Positions 19,005 to 28,583 are shown, counted from the first letter of the stretch. The stretch is DNA of 56,171 nt from Aliivibrio sp. (GCA_016764915.1 JAESQY010000161.1:1-56171), one strand, 5' to 3'. Notes: generated by a model not told the origin, from the letters alone. A program made the numbers and translations.

Positions 19005-19313
19005 ATGAGATATTTTTTGATTATGATATTAATGTTCACTCTATTTGGTTGTGAAAGCCGTATGGGTAGCGAGCCTGAGCCTGACAACTTTCAAATGTTA
19101 TCATGCTTAACTGGTGAAGAGTTTTTGATCACTTATGTTGATAAAGAGACAGTGGTTTTAATGGCCGTGTCATCGGAGATCACGTTAATAAAAACCGAAA
19201 GCGCATCTGGCAGTAAATATCTCTCTGAGCAAGGGGATCTTTTCTGGCAAAAAGGGAGTGAATCACTACTGCAACTCAATGGACAAGTTGAGCAGCAGTG
19301 TAAACTTAATTAA
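19005..19313 (+). CDS. MliC-like lipoprotein (lysozyme inhibitor family)
   Basis: 102 residues from the ATG at 19005, with AGGAGA seven bases upstream. It has a lipoprotein signal (MRYFLIMILMFTLFGC, lipobox LFGC). The rest resembles the MliC/PliC lysozyme-inhibitor domain: an early Cys (SCLTGEEF), the SASGSKYLSEQGDLFWQKG block (family pattern SASGxxY...W.KG), and a Cys close to the end. MliC proteins block c-type lysozyme at the envelope. It sits last in the peptide transporter operon, an unusual partnership. Overall identity to known MliC cannot be measured here. Confidence 0.7.
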   Translation: MRYFLIMILMFTLFGCESRMGSEPEPDNFQMLSCLTGEEFLITYVDKETVVLMAVSSEITLIKTESASGSKYLSEQGDLFWQKGSESLLQLNGQVEQQCKLN

Positions 19314-19336
19314 GGTTTATGTTTAAAAGACTTTAG

Positions 19337-20017
19337 CTATAAGTTTAATTTTGTTTCTAAATGAAGTTCAAAAGAGCGTTGAATGTGCTCTTTTGCTGCT
19401 GTTGCCGCACCTTCTGGATCTCGTTTTTTGATGGCATCAACGATTTTTTTATGTTCTTTGTGCAGCGTTTCTGGCCTACCTTCAGGGATATATTTACTGC
19501 CACGCAATAGAGCCATTGAGTCGGACAGAGAGTTATAAACTTTCATTAAAAAACGGTTGTGGGCGCTTTGGTAAATAGTATGGTGAAGTTCCCAGTTTAT
19601 TTGATTTAAAGCACGGTGATCATCAGCAGATTCTTCTGCTCGTTTAAGAAGATACTCCATAGTGGAAATTTCAGCATCAGACGCTGATTTTGCTGCAAAT
19701 TGAGCGGCAATCGATTCTAGTTGCTGCCTTAACTCATATAATTCTGCGACTTCTTGGTGGTTTAACTCCGTAACAACCGCGCCTCTTTGGGGTTCAATGG
19801 TTAATCGTCCTTCTGATTGTAATCTCCTAAATGCTTCCCTTACTGGAGTTCGACTTACATTCAACTCTTGGGTTATTTCAGATTCACGAATGCGCTCACC
19901 GGGGTGATATTTCCCCTCTCTGATTGCTTTAAGCACTTCAAGATAAACGTGTTCCCCGAGTGACGCAGCTTTAGTTGGTGTATCTTTTGATGGTGAGATA
20001 CTGCTTTTGTGAGTCAT
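19337..20017 (-). CDS. GntR-family (FadR/FCD) transcriptional regulator
   Basis: 226 residues. The N-terminal winged helix (residues 20-85) has the GntR core GERIRESEITQELNVSRTPVREAFRRLQSEGRL. The C-terminal domain is the all-helical FCD ligand-binding domain, with candidate metal-binding residues in NWELHHTIYQ, HKEHKKIV and AKEHIQRS. Such regulators sense small carboxylates or sugar acids. It lies directly downstream of the Tct operon on the same strand but behind its own gap and terminator, so it is the likely regulator of that operon. Confidence 0.9.
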   Translation of the reverse strand: MTHKSSISPSKDTPTKAASLGEHVYLEVLKAIREGKYHPGERIRESEITQELNVSRTPVREAFRRLQSEGRLTIEPQRGAVVTELNHQEVAELYELRQQLESIAAQFAAKSASDAEISTMEYLLKRAEESADDHRALNQINWELHHTIYQSAHNRFLMKVYNSLSDSMALLRGSKYIPEGRPETLHKEHKKIVDAIKKRDPEGAATAAKEHIQRSFELHLETKLNL

Positions 20018-20082
20018 AAAGTGTCTCTGTATTTGTATTTTTTCTTATAGACTAAGATGTTAACAGCCTGTTTTTATAATGA

Positions 20083-20116
20083 AAGAAAAAAGAGACAGTA
20101 ATTACTATCTCTTTTA
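20083..20116 (-). terminator. Terminator at the end of the tct operon
   Basis: Read on the minus strand, AAAGAGATAGT pairs with the complement around ACTGTCTCTTT (one G-T pair) and is followed by TTTTTTC. It separates the lyase-like gene from the GntR gene. Confidence 0.7.
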
Positions 20117-20124
20117 ATGTTAAA

Positions 20125-21405
20125 TCATCTGTTAACCAGCTCTGATATCTCTATGATATATCTTTGTCGGATATTTTCATGTACTGAGTCGATACAGACT
20201 TTGGTATAGCAGGGGCTGAATCTGGGATGCAGATCACATCGGTTGTGTTTACCTAAATCGGGTGACGTATAGTAACTGCCAATATTGTAACGAATATTTT
20301 TTTCAGTATTGTACAAAATTAGAAAGCGTTCGTTAGTCTCTGCATCTGGATAAGTATCTGAAAGCAACCACTTCCCGTCAGCCGAGTAGGTCATGTGGCC
20401 ATTTTCAGTTAAGCATTCTTGGCCTATAATCTCGACGCTATTATCGTTGATATTATATAAGTGATAGTTAATTTGGTTATCGTGTGGCCCCCAAACCATA
20501 ATTGATGTGTTATTTTTCCATACTGGGTGAGAGATTTGATATTCAGATTTTTCATAATCAAATGTGCCTACTGCTTTAATATCAAAGCCTTTTTCTAATT
20601 GAGGAAGAGGATGATCAGAGCATTCGTGCAGTCGTAGATCGGTTCCATCAGGCTTCATTGAGAAAAGGCGATGAATAAAACAGGTTTCATCCTCTACACG
20701 TTCAGTCCAGCGGTGAATAAACAGAAAACGGCTAGAGTTTGGGTTGATTTCAAGATGAGTGACCCAATGAATAGCTTTTTTCATGGAAGCGGTTGGCTGA
20801 AGCTGGGTTAGATCATAGAGGCTTAAAATTAACTCTGTTTCACCAGTATCGATATTCATATTATAAATGCCATCATTTTCCGGTGCTAACTCAAGTTCAG
20901 GTTCATTCTGCGTAGCACAATAGCCGATGGTTTTATGGGTAACTTCAAAACGTGAATAGTTAACACATAGAGCGTATTCACTATTAGGGGCAACAACATA
21001 AATAGGCAGTGGTAGTTTTCTCTCCTCTTTAGTGTCTACATTGATAATGGTAGAACAGAAGTCAGGATAAACAGTGCCTTCACCATTTTCAGTACGGCTA
21101 TTGTATATAATGTGTCGCCCTTGTTTTCCTTCTAACCACTGAAGTTGACAACCCATTTGCCAGTTCCAAGTTGTAGTGGTTCCTATTGGGTAGTATTTAT
21201 CATTGTCTTCAATATCAAAAAATCCTATTTCAGCGATTTCGTTGCCAGTAAGATCGCCAGTAAGCATATCAACACGATTAGCCAGGAAATAACGGCCAGT
21301 TCTGTCCCATACATTTTTATTGTAATAGCCAAAAAAGTGATGTTTGTTACCAGTTCCAACGCGCCTAGTGGGACAAAAATAGTTGATTGCCGGGATTGTA
21401 TTCAT
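20125..21405 (-). CDS. Oligogalacturonate-lyase-like (PL22-like) beta-propeller protein
   Basis: 426 residues with no signal peptide, so probably cytoplasmic. The repeat pattern (ADGKWLLSDTYP at 342-353, and CDLHPRFSP near residue 393) resembles WD40-like propellers of the oligogalacturonate lyase group, in which several His residues bind manganese. HHFFGYYNKNVWD at residue 22 is a hallmark of an uncharacterised branch of these proteins. It is the last gene of the tctCBA operon, 27 bases after tctA, so its substrate is probably what the transporter imports. Catalysis is not proven; it might bind or modify a sugar acid instead. Confidence 0.6.
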   Translation of the reverse strand: MNTIPAINYFCPTRRVGTGNKHHFFGYYNKNVWDRTGRYFLANRVDMLTGDLTGNEIAEIGFFDIEDNDKYYPIGTTTTWNWQMGCQLQWLEGKQGRHIIYNSRTENGEGTVYPDFCSTIINVDTKEERKLPLPIYVVAPNSEYALCVNYSRFEVTHKTIGYCATQNEPELELAPENDGIYNMNIDTGETELILSLYDLTQLQPTASMKKAIHWVTHLEINPNSSRFLFIHRWTERVEDETCFIHRLFSMKPDGTDLRLHECSDHPLPQLEKGFDIKAVGTFDYEKSEYQISHPVWKNNTSIMVWGPHDNQINYHLYNINDNSVEIIGQECLTENGHMTYSADGKWLLSDTYPDAETNERFLILYNTEKNIRYNIGSYYTSPDLGKHNRCDLHPRFSPCYTKVCIDSVHENIRQRYIIEISELVNR

Positions 21406-21432
21406 ACTAAGTCTCTTTAATTCAATTTGAAA

Positions 21433-22938
21433 TTATTGTTCAAGTGATTTTGCACTATTTTTATGTTGCATAATTCCTTTATAAAGGGAGTAAATGCATA
21501 GTACTAAAATGATGAGAGATATTGGTCTAGTGATCAGTTGCAGCGCAAAAGCACTGACATCATTCTGTACTAATGAAAGTGAACGAGCTAACTCTCCTTC
21601 GGCCATGGTGCCTAATACCAAACCTAAAACCATAGGTGCTCGTGGAATCTGCATAATCTGCATAACAAACCCGATGGCCCCAATGCAAAGCATCATGAAA
21701 ATGTCATCTAGGGAGCCTCTAATCGAATAGGCACCAATAACGGCCAAAGCCATGATGACAGCAGCAAGAATAGAGTGAGGAATATGTATTACCCGAGCAC
21801 AATATTTTGCAACGAGCAGTCCAACAGGTACAAACAGAAGGTTGGCAACAATTAAACTTAAAATGAAGCTGTAAGTGATATCTGCATTTACGGTGAATAA
21901 ATCAGCTCCAGGTCGCAGTCCATGGATCATTAGCCCACCCAACAGAACCGCAGTAACAGGGTTTCCAGGGATCCCTAGGGTAAGTAGAGGAATTAAGGTT
22001 CCACCAGTGACCGCATTGTTGGCCGTTTCACTGGCGATAAGTCCTTCAGAAGAGCCTTTACCAAATTTTTCAGGTCGCTTTGATGCTCGCTTAGCCGCGT
22101 CATAAGATAAAATGCCACCAACGCTGCAGCCTACTCCGGGAATGATCCCTATAATCACGCCAATGGTACTTGAGCGGAGTATATTTAATTTTTGCTTTAA
22201 AAAAATGGGAAGAAATTGAAAAGGACTTTTATTATCCAGTTGAACAGATTGGTTGTTTTGCGATTTTCTTCCTGCAACGATATTGACCACTTCTGGAATG
22301 GAGTACAAACCGATCAAAGAGACAATCAGAGGAATACCATCAAACATAGAGGGCAGGCCAAATGTGAAGCGCATTTCTCCAGTAAGAGGGTGGCTACCAA
22401 TCGTTGCTAATAGCAGTCCAAGTGCGCCTGCAATGAGCCCTTTTTCAATAGCACCTGCCGAGAGTGAAGCAATGACGGTTATACCAAAAACGGCCAGTAA
22501 AAAGTATTCTGGTGAGCCAAACATCAGTGATAATTCCGCCAAAAGAGGGGCAATAAGCAGTAAAGCTAATACACTGACCAAACCGCCAATACAAGATGCG
22601 AATGTCGCCAAAGAGAGTGCCTTGGTCGACTCGCCACTTTTAGACATGGGGTAACCGTCTAATAGTGTTGCTACCGCAGCGGATGTGCCTGGTATGTTGA
22701 GTAAAATAGCGCTGATAGAACCACTGTATGTTGACGCGACATAGATACCGCCTAACATAGCTAACCCAACTTGAGGGGGCATTGAAAATGTGACAGGTAT
22801 GAGCAAGGCGACTGCCATTGTGCTGGTTAACCCCGGAAGAATCCCTATCATTACGCCTGCAATAACCCCAGCGGCTATCGCTGCGATCATATAAACGTCC
22901 ATTAAGGTGCTAAATCCAATAATTAAATTATCAAGCAT
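21433..22938 (-). CDS. tctA: Tripartite tricarboxylate transporter, large permease (TctA family)
   Basis: 501 residues, about 12 hydrophobic helices, with the TctA signature GILPGLTSTMAVALLIPVTF near the N terminus and an internal repeat version GIIPGVGCSVGGILSYDAAK in the second half. It is the main channel subunit of a tripartite tricarboxylate transporter, an importer of carboxylates driven by an ion gradient and using a periplasmic binding protein. It is 19 bases after tctB and 27 before the lyase-like gene. The transported acid is unknown. Confidence 0.93.
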   Translation of the reverse strand: MLDNLIIGFSTLMDVYMIAAIAAGVIAGVMIGILPGLTSTMAVALLIPVTFSMPPQVGLAMLGGIYVASTYSGSISAILLNIPGTSAAVATLLDGYPMSKSGESTKALSLATFASCIGGLVSVLALLLIAPLLAELSLMFGSPEYFLLAVFGITVIASLSAGAIEKGLIAGALGLLLATIGSHPLTGEMRFTFGLPSMFDGIPLIVSLIGLYSIPEVVNIVAGRKSQNNQSVQLDNKSPFQFLPIFLKQKLNILRSSTIGVIIGIIPGVGCSVGGILSYDAAKRASKRPEKFGKGSSEGLIASETANNAVTGGTLIPLLTLGIPGNPVTAVLLGGLMIHGLRPGADLFTVNADITYSFILSLIVANLLFVPVGLLVAKYCARVIHIPHSILAAVIMALAVIGAYSIRGSLDDIFMMLCIGAIGFVMQIMQIPRAPMVLGLVLGTMAEGELARSLSLVQNDVSAFALQLITRPISLIILVLCIYSLYKGIMQHKNSAKSLEQ

Positions 22939-22957
22939 AATGATTCCTAACTAGTCA

Positions 22958-23407
22958 TTAATAGAAAAGATAACTTTCAGGACGGGCGACGGCCAAAAGT
23001 TCAAAAAAGATTGCGTATAAAGAAGCAGTAAAAGCGAATGAGATAACGATGACTTTGATAGGCTTTTGATATCCCAGCGTCCAGATGGTTGCGCATAAAA
23101 AGATAAAGGTGGCTATTTCGTAGTTGACTAACTTAGTTAGTAATACATAAAAAACGATGGATCCAAAAACTAATGCCGCTGCTTTTATCTGTTTAACATC
23201 CTCAGCTTCTAAACCTTCTGTTTTGTCAGTTGGGGAGTCGATTTTTCTTATTAATAATAAGGTCGATAATATGAGCATAAACACAATTAGAGCGAGAGGA
23301 AAATAAGAGGACTCTATTGAATAGCTAAGCGCAGCAATACCTGAAATAACAGATATTATTATGGTAGCCAGTGCGGTAATAGTATCTTTATTGATGATTT
23401 TCATCAT
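22958..23407 (-). CDS. tctB: Tripartite tricarboxylate transporter, small permease (TctB family)
   Basis: 149 residues with four predicted transmembrane helices and little other sequence conservation, as is normal for TctB. The identification rests on size, topology and its place between TctC and TctA. It is the small membrane subunit of the transporter. A start at 23407 has an AGGAATGATG context (minus strand: AGAGGAATG), suggesting good translation. Confidence 0.88.
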   Translation of the reverse strand: MMKIINKDTITALATIIISVISGIAALSYSIESSYFPLALIVFMLILSTLLLIRKIDSPTDKTEGLEAEDVKQIKAAALVFGSIVFYVLLTKLVNYEIATFIFLCATIWTLGYQKPIKVIVISFAFTASLYAIFFELLAVARPESYLFY

Positions 23408-23435
23408 TCCTCTCTCTTTTATTGATTAATGATTT

Positions 23436-24413
23436 TTACTTAATTAGATCTATATATTGCTTAACTGATTTTGAACTTGTTTTTAAATAAGCATCAAAAT
23501 CTTTAGCATTCATATACATAAGAGGCATTCCAATTTTATCTGCATGAGCGATGAACTTTTCATCTTGCATTACTTTGGCAAACGCATTTTCTAATAACAG
23601 TTTGTTCTCTGCACTCATTCCTTTTGGTACAGCAATACCTCTAATTGATGCGCCAACTGGAGGTACGGTTATGCCAGTGGCCTCTTTAATCGTTGGAACA
23701 CTTGGAAGGTATGGAAAGCGTGTATTGGAAAATACGGCAAGCACTCTTAATTTTCCATTTCTTACATGATTGGCTGCGCTACTTGCTGAAGGTATCGAAG
23801 CTATGACTTGACTTCCCAGCGTGGCCGTAACAGCAGGGCCTGATCCATTAAAAGGAACAAAATTAAACTTCACATCTAATTTATCTTCAGCTACAACCAG
23901 TTGCAGCTGGTTATTGGATTGTGGACCATCTCCCCCAATGTTTATTTTCCCTGGAAATTTTTTAGCGTCATCCAATAGCTGTTGTAGAGTTTGATACTTG
24001 CTATCTGCTTTTACTGCGATAACGACTGGGTCTAATTGGATATTAGCAATGGCTTCAAAGTCTGATATTTCATAAGGAACATTCTTTCTAAGCATTTTGA
24101 CCATCTGTAAAGATGGTAGGTTTATAAACCCAATTTTATAACCATCATTCTTGGCCTTAGCAAGTGAAGTAAACCCAATTTGTCCCCCAGCACCAGGTTT
24201 GTTTTGAATAATCAAACGCTGTCCTAAGTACGGTTCTACATATTTGGCAATAAGGCGAGCTGCAGTGTCTGTCCCTCCTCCAGCTGAGTATGCTACGGTC
24301 ATCGTGACCGGTTTTTTCGGGAAGTCAGTGGCAGCATTTACAGTGGTTAAAATAGATGAACTTAAAATGAGCGAAGCTAGTGTAACTAGAGTCCGTTTGA
24401 TCTGATTTTGCAT
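23436..24413 (-). CDS. tctC: Tripartite tricarboxylate transporter, periplasmic binding protein (TctC family)
   Basis: 325 residues with a Sec signal peptide (residues 1-27, cleavage after TTVNA). The TctC/Bug family features are FPKKPVTMTVAYSAGGGTDTAARLIAKY at the mature N terminus and QNKPGAGGQIG further on. Bug proteins bind carboxylated ligands via loops in these two regions. It is the first gene of the operon, so it is expected to be the most strongly expressed. The ligand is unknown. Confidence 0.93.
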   Translation of the reverse strand: MQNQIKRTLVTLASLILSSSILTTVNAATDFPKKPVTMTVAYSAGGGTDTAARLIAKYVEPYLGQRLIIQNKPGAGGQIGFTSLAKAKNDGYKIGFINLPSLQMVKMLRKNVPYEISDFEAIANIQLDPVVIAVKADSKYQTLQQLLDDAKKFPGKINIGGDGPQSNNQLQLVVAEDKLDVKFNFVPFNGSGPAVTATLGSQVIASIPSASSAANHVRNGKLRVLAVFSNTRFPYLPSVPTIKEATGITVPPVGASIRGIAVPKGMSAENKLLLENAFAKVMQDEKFIAHADKIGMPLMYMNAKDFDAYLKTSSKSVKQYIDLIK

Positions 24414-24504
24414 GGACCATCTCCTTGGTAAAATGATTTAGTCATGATATGGGCGCTACAACATTTATTCGCTCATAAATCTAGTTGTCTTGTTTTGTAC
24501 TTAA

Positions 24505-24515
24505 ATGTATACCAT
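24505..24515. promoter_or_regulatory. Candidate GntR operator upstream of tctC
   Basis: ATGTATACCAT (24505-24515), centred on GTATAC, is a partial palindrome 92 bases upstream of the tctC start. FadR/FCD-type regulators often bind short palindromes with a TATAC core. The match is weak and based only on position and symmetry. Confidence 0.25.
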
Positions 24516-24666
24516 CAAGAACATTTTGTTAGAAGTGAAATGTTGCATTTATGTTACTTAGATCACGAGGAGTCTATTTTTTATCATTAGGTGGGTGCAC
24601 AGAGAGGTGAAGCAGCAAGTAATGCTGCTTATCGATGAAGTTTAATATTTATGGGTGTGAACGAGG

Positions 24667-25269
24667 CTATGAACCGTAAGTAACGACATAACGGGTTGGT
24701 TTATGATTCATGGCTAAAACAATATTGAGGATGATGGCGCCAAGGACAGAGACAAACAGTAACCATGGGGTCACAAAGAAGAACGAGAACATCAAAATAG
24801 TGCAATCTAATGCCATTTGAGTTTTCCCCATCGGGATACCAAACTTGTCCTGAATGCTGAGGCAAAGAATATTAAACCCACCCAAACTTGAGCGGTGTCG
24901 AATTAATATTAGTAATCCTAACCCCACCAATAATCCCCCCGTAACCCCGCTGAAAATTGGATTTATATGAGACACTGAGATGAATAGATGTAAATTATCG
25001 ACAAAAATGGAAACAACGGCGCATGAAAAGACCGAATTAATAACAAATTGTCGACCAAATCGAAACCATCCTAAAATTAAAAATGGAATATTTAGAGTAA
25101 AGTATATAAATCCAAAGCTGCCAGACGTGAGTTGTGCAATTAGTAACGCTAAACCCGCTGTACCTCCAGTGATTAAGTTTGCAGACTGTAGAAAGAATAA
25201 GCCTAACGCAACAAAAAATGTTCCGGTAATAATGGCGATAAAATCATCCTTAACTGTATGTTTGTTCAT
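24667..25269 (-). CDS. YitT family integral membrane protein
   Basis: 200 residues with five to six hydrophobic helices. LQSANLITGGTAGLALLIAQ near the N terminus is the conserved YitT motif (the family pattern is ITGGxxGLAxL), and SSLGGFNILCL is a second copy of it. Longer relatives carry a C-terminal DUF2179 domain, which is missing here. The function is not established. It stands alone between the tct operon and glyA; a 7-bp hairpin at 24610-24630 lies downstream but lacks a T run. Confidence 0.82.
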   Translation of the reverse strand: MNKHTVKDDFIAIITGTFFVALGLFFLQSANLITGGTAGLALLIAQLTSGSFGFIYFTLNIPFLILGWFRFGRQFVINSVFSCAVVSIFVDNLHLFISVSHINPIFSGVTGGLLVGLGLLILIRHRSSLGGFNILCLSIQDKFGIPMGKTQMALDCTILMFSFFFVTPWLLFVSVLGAIILNIVLAMNHKPTRYVVTYGS

Positions 25270-25610
25270 GTGTTTAATGCCTAAGTGTTAATTTTGTAAA
25301 TAATAAATGTGACGTTATTTTAAAGGATAAAATGGCTGGGTAAAGAGGCGTGAGAATTTAGGTTAATAACTCTGTATTTTTCTGTTTACAGGCTGTAAAG
25401 TTTAGATGCGTAGAGTTAGTTGCAAATAAAGCATTAGTTTTTTTCATGATAAATGTGATGATTCAACAAGAAAATAACAAAAAAGTATGAGATATATACT
25501 ACCTCAGAGCGTTCAATTTAGGTAGAATACGCTCTCTTTAAACCAGAGACGAAACCGTTTGCTTTTGTCAGGGAACGATTTGTAAATATTATCTGATTCA
25601 GGAGATACAG
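25270..25610. promoter_or_regulatory. glyA upstream region with promoter and PurR-type box
   Basis: This 341-base gap holds no credible gene. Its right part has a TAGAAT -10-like hexamer (25523-25528). A PurR-like site, ACGAAACCGTTTGCTT (25549-25564), matches 13 of 16 positions of ACGCAAACGTTTGCGT. PurR represses glyA in E. coli, so the same control is likely here. The left part (25292-25500) is AT-rich and shows nothing I recognise. Confidence 0.65.
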
Positions 25611-26861
25611 ATGCTTAAGCGTGACATGAATATCGCAGATTACGATGCGGAACTATATGCAGCCATTCAGGATGAAACTCAACGTCAAGAAGAGCACATC
25701 GAACTGATCGCTTCAGAAAACTATACAAGCCCACGTGTCATGGAAGCTCAAGGTACACAGCTAACGAATAAATACGCGGAAGGTTACCCTGGTAAGCGTT
25801 ATTACGGTGGCTGTGAACACGTAGATAAAGTAGAGCAATTTGCTATTGATCGTGCTTGTGAGTTGTTTGGCGCTAAATACGCTAACGTTCAACCGCATTC
25901 TGGCTCTCAAGCGAACAATGCTGTGTACATGGCACTACTAAAGCCTGGCGATACCGTTCTTGGTATGAGCTTAGCGCACGGCGGCCACCTTACTCACGGC
26001 TCACCAGTAAACTTCTCTGGTAAACTGTATAACATTATCCCTTACGGTATCGATGAAGCGGGTCAAATTGATTACGCTGAAATGGAAGCGTTAGCGATTG
26101 AACACAAACCTAAGATGATTATCGGCGGCTTCTCTGCTTACTCTCAAATTGTTGATTGGGCACGTATGCGCGAAATCGCAGACAAAGTAGGCGCTTACTT
26201 CTTCGTTGATATGGCTCACGTAGCAGGTTTGATTGCCGCGGGTGTTTACCCTAACCCAGTGCCACGCGCACACGTTGTAACCACAACAACTCATAAGACA
26301 CTTGCTGGACCACGTGGTGGTTTGATTTTGTCTAATGAAGGCGACGATTTTTACAAGAAGTTGAACTCAGCTGTCTTCCCTGGTGGACAAGGCGGCCCTC
26401 TAATGCACGTAATCGCAGCGAAAGCGGTTGCCTTTAAAGAAGCACTAGAACCTGAGTTTACTGTATACCAGCAGCATGTTGTTAAAAATGCACAAGCAAT
26501 GGTTGCCGCATTCATTGCTCGCGGTTACAAAATTGTATCTGGTTCAACTGAGAACCACCTGTTCCTTGTTGATCTTATCGATAAAGACATTACCGGTAAA
26601 GAAGCAGATGCAGCGCTAGGTTCAGCGAACATCACTGTCAACAAAAACAGTGTACCAAATGACCCACGTAGCCCATTTGTAACTTCTGGTATCCGTATCG
26701 GTTCGCCATCAATCACTCGCCGTGGCTTCACAGAAGATGACGCTAAAGAGCTAGTAGGTTGGGTATGTGACATTCTTGATGACATCAACAACCCAGCCAT
26801 TGTTGAGTCAACAAAACTTAAGGTTCTTGAAATCTGTAAGCGTCTACCTGTATACGCTTAA
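25611..26861 (+). CDS. glyA: Serine hydroxymethyltransferase
   Basis: 416 residues, as in E. coli (417). The PLP enzyme converts serine and tetrahydrofolate to glycine and methylene-tetrahydrofolate, the main source of one-carbon units. The PLP lysine lies in [15 protein letters not shown]. Other family blocks are [27 protein letters not shown] and the C-terminal [16 protein letters not shown]. An AGGAGA site precedes the ATG. A PurR-type box upstream links it to purine and one-carbon control. It has its own terminator. Confidence 0.98.
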   Translation: MLKRDMNIADYDAELYAAIQDETQRQEEHIELIASENYTSPRVMEAQGTQLTNKYAEGYPGKRYYGGCEHVDKVEQFAIDRACELFGAKYANVQPHSGSQANNAVYMALLKPGDTVLGMSLAHGGHLTHGSPVNFSGKLYNIIPYGIDEAGQIDYAEMEALAIEHKPKMIIGGFSAYSQIVDWARMREIADKVGAYFFVDMAHVAGLIAAGVYPNPVPRAHVVTTTTHKTLAGPRGGLILSNEGDDFYKKLNSAVFPGGQGGPLMHVIAAKAVAFKEALEPEFTVYQQHVVKNAQAMVAAFIARGYKIVSGSTENHLFLVDLIDKDITGKEADAALGSANITVNKNSVPNDPRSPFVTSGIRIGSPSITRRGFTEDDAKELVGWVCDILDDINNPAIVESTKLKVLEICKRLPVYA

Positions 26862-26883
26862 CCCCTTAGTTTTAAAGCAAACA

Positions 26884-26914
26884 ACGGCATATCCTCGGAT
26901 GTGCCGTTTTTTTA
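26884..26914 (+). terminator. Rho-independent terminator of glyA
   Basis: The 11-bp stem ACGGCATATCC (26884-26894) pairs with GGATGTGCCGT (26897-26907) with one T-G pair, followed by a run of T. Confidence 0.9.
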
Positions 26915-26979
26915 TACCTAAAAACTATAACTTGTTATCAAATCTCGTTAAACTGATAAAAATAACCTGAGGAAATAGT

Positions 26980-27429
26980 ATGCATTGTCCATTTTGTAGC
27001 GCTAATGACACAAAAGTGATCGATTCACGTCTGGTTGCTGATGGCCATCAAGTACGTCGCCGTCGTCAATGTCTAGCCTGTAATGAACGCTTTACCACTT
27101 TTGAATCTGCTGAGCTGGTGATGCCAAAAGTGATCAAATCGAACGGAAACCGTGAACCATTTAACGAAGATAAGTTATCTGGTGGGCTTTACCGCGCCTT
27201 AGAGAAACGTCCGGTCAGCGCCGATGCGATTGAACTCTCTCTTAATACCATCAAATCTCAATTGAGAGCAACGGGTGAGCGTGAAGTGGCCACTGAAATG
27301 ATTGGCAACTTGGTGATGGATCAGCTTAAAGAGTTAGATAAAGTGGGTTATATTCGCTTTGCATCGGTCTATCGCAGTTTTGAAGATATCCGCGAGTTTG
27401 GTGAAGAGATCGCGCGTTTAGAAAAATAG
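26980..27429 (+). CDS. nrdR: Transcriptional repressor NrdR
   Basis: 149 residues, the standard NrdR length. A zinc ribbon formed by CPFC (Cys3, Cys6) and CLAC (Cys31, Cys34) is followed by an ATP-cone domain ([16 protein letters not shown] onward). NrdR senses ATP/dATP and represses ribonucleotide reductase operons. It begins the classic nrdR-ribD-ribE-(ribBA)-ribH-nusB run; 26 bases separate it from ribD. Confidence 0.98.
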   Translation: MHCPFCSANDTKVIDSRLVADGHQVRRRRQCLACNERFTTFESAELVMPKVIKSNGNREPFNEDKLSGGLYRALEKRPVSADAIELSLNTIKSQLRATGEREVATEMIGNLVMDQLKELDKVGYIRFASVYRSFEDIREFGEEIARLEK

Positions 27430-27455
27430 TCAGTGTCACTAAAACGGTATAAATA

Positions 27456-28556
27456 ATGACGTTTTCTCCTATCGACCACTCAATGATGCAGCAAGCTATC
27501 CATTTAGCCAGAAAAGGCATCTATACCACAGCGCCAAACCCTAATGTTGGCTGTGTCATTGCGTTAAATGATGAAATTGTAGGCCAAGGTTATCATGCTA
27601 AGGCTGGTGAGCCACACGCTGAAGTCCATGCATTAAAAGAGGCGGGGTCCAAATCAAAAGGGGCTACCGCTTATGTGACTTTAGAGCCTTGTTCTCATTA
27701 TGGGCGTACTCCTCCTTGCGCTGAGGCCTTGATTAAGGCTGGTGTAACTAAAGTGATCTGCGCGATGGTTGATCCTAACCCTTCAGTCTCGGGCAGAGGC
27801 ATTACGATGCTGCAACAAGCGGGCATTGACGTCTCTCATGGATTACTAGAGCAAGATGCAAGGGATTTAAACCCTGGTTTTATTAAGCGAATGGAGAGAG
27901 GAAAGCCGTTTGTTCGTCTTAAAATGGCAGCAAGCTTAGATGGCCGAACCGCGCTGAAAAATGGTGAAAGCAAGTGGATAACAGGCACCAAAGCGCGTCA
28001 AGATGTTCAACATTATCGTGCCAAATCCAGTGCCATACTTTCAACCAGTTCGACCGTTATTACTGATAATGCGTCGCTGAATGTACGAATGTCTGAACTG
28101 CCGAGTCATGTACAAGAAAGATTGCCTGCTCAACAACTTCGTCAGCCTCTAAGGGTTATTTTAGATCGCCAACAGCAGTTAACCCCTGATTTGAAACTGT
28201 TTGAATCTGGAGAGCAGCCGCTCATAGTATGTGTTGGCACGGACAGTGAACATACCGTCTCGATTAATGCCAGTTCAGCAGGTTTTGACCTTGATGAATT
28301 ATTAACAACCCTTGCCGCTCGCTATCAAATTAATGATATTTGGGTGGAAGCCGGTGCGACACTGGCGGCCAGTTTAGTCGAACAGAATTTAGTGGATGAG
28401 TTTATACTTTATCTAGCACCCAAACTCATGGGATCAGACAGCCGTGGATTATTGAACATGATTGGGTTAGAGAAGATGTCTGAGGTATTGGAGCTCAATA
28501 TTTCAGATGTTAGAATGATAGGTCAAGATATTCGCATCATAGCGACACCGATATAG
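27456..28556 (+). CDS. ribD: Riboflavin biosynthesis bifunctional deaminase/reductase
   Basis: 366 residues. The N-terminal deaminase domain has the zinc site HAEVHAL and PCSHYGRTPPCAEAL. The C-terminal reductase domain begins near FVRLKMAASLDGRTAL, an NADPH-binding fold related to dihydrofolate reductase. The enzyme carries out the second and third steps from GTP toward riboflavin. It lies between nrdR and ribE, tightly spaced, and uses the same transcript. Confidence 0.97.
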   Translation: MTFSPIDHSMMQQAIHLARKGIYTTAPNPNVGCVIALNDEIVGQGYHAKAGEPHAEVHALKEAGSKSKGATAYVTLEPCSHYGRTPPCAEALIKAGVTKVICAMVDPNPSVSGRGITMLQQAGIDVSHGLLEQDARDLNPGFIKRMERGKPFVRLKMAASLDGRTALKNGESKWITGTKARQDVQHYRAKSSAILSTSSTVITDNASLNVRMSELPSHVQERLPAQQLRQPLRVILDRQQQLTPDLKLFESGEQPLIVCVGTDSEHTVSINASSAGFDLDELLTTLAARYQINDIWVEAGATLAASLVEQNLVDEFILYLAPKLMGSDSRGLLNMIGLEKMSEVLELNISDVRMIGQDIRIIATPI

Positions 28557-28583
28557 CAGTAAAATCTCTTTTTAAGGTAAAAC

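Noticed and set aside
20125-21405. Calling the propeller protein a true oligogalacturonate lyase
   Set aside because: Only general propeller motifs can be seen, no other pectin-degradation genes are near, and the branch with HHFFGYY has no function known to me.
24610-24630. 7-bp hairpin AAGCAGC/GCTGCTT as a terminator of the YitT gene
   Set aside because: No T run follows on either strand; the hairpin is short and may be chance.
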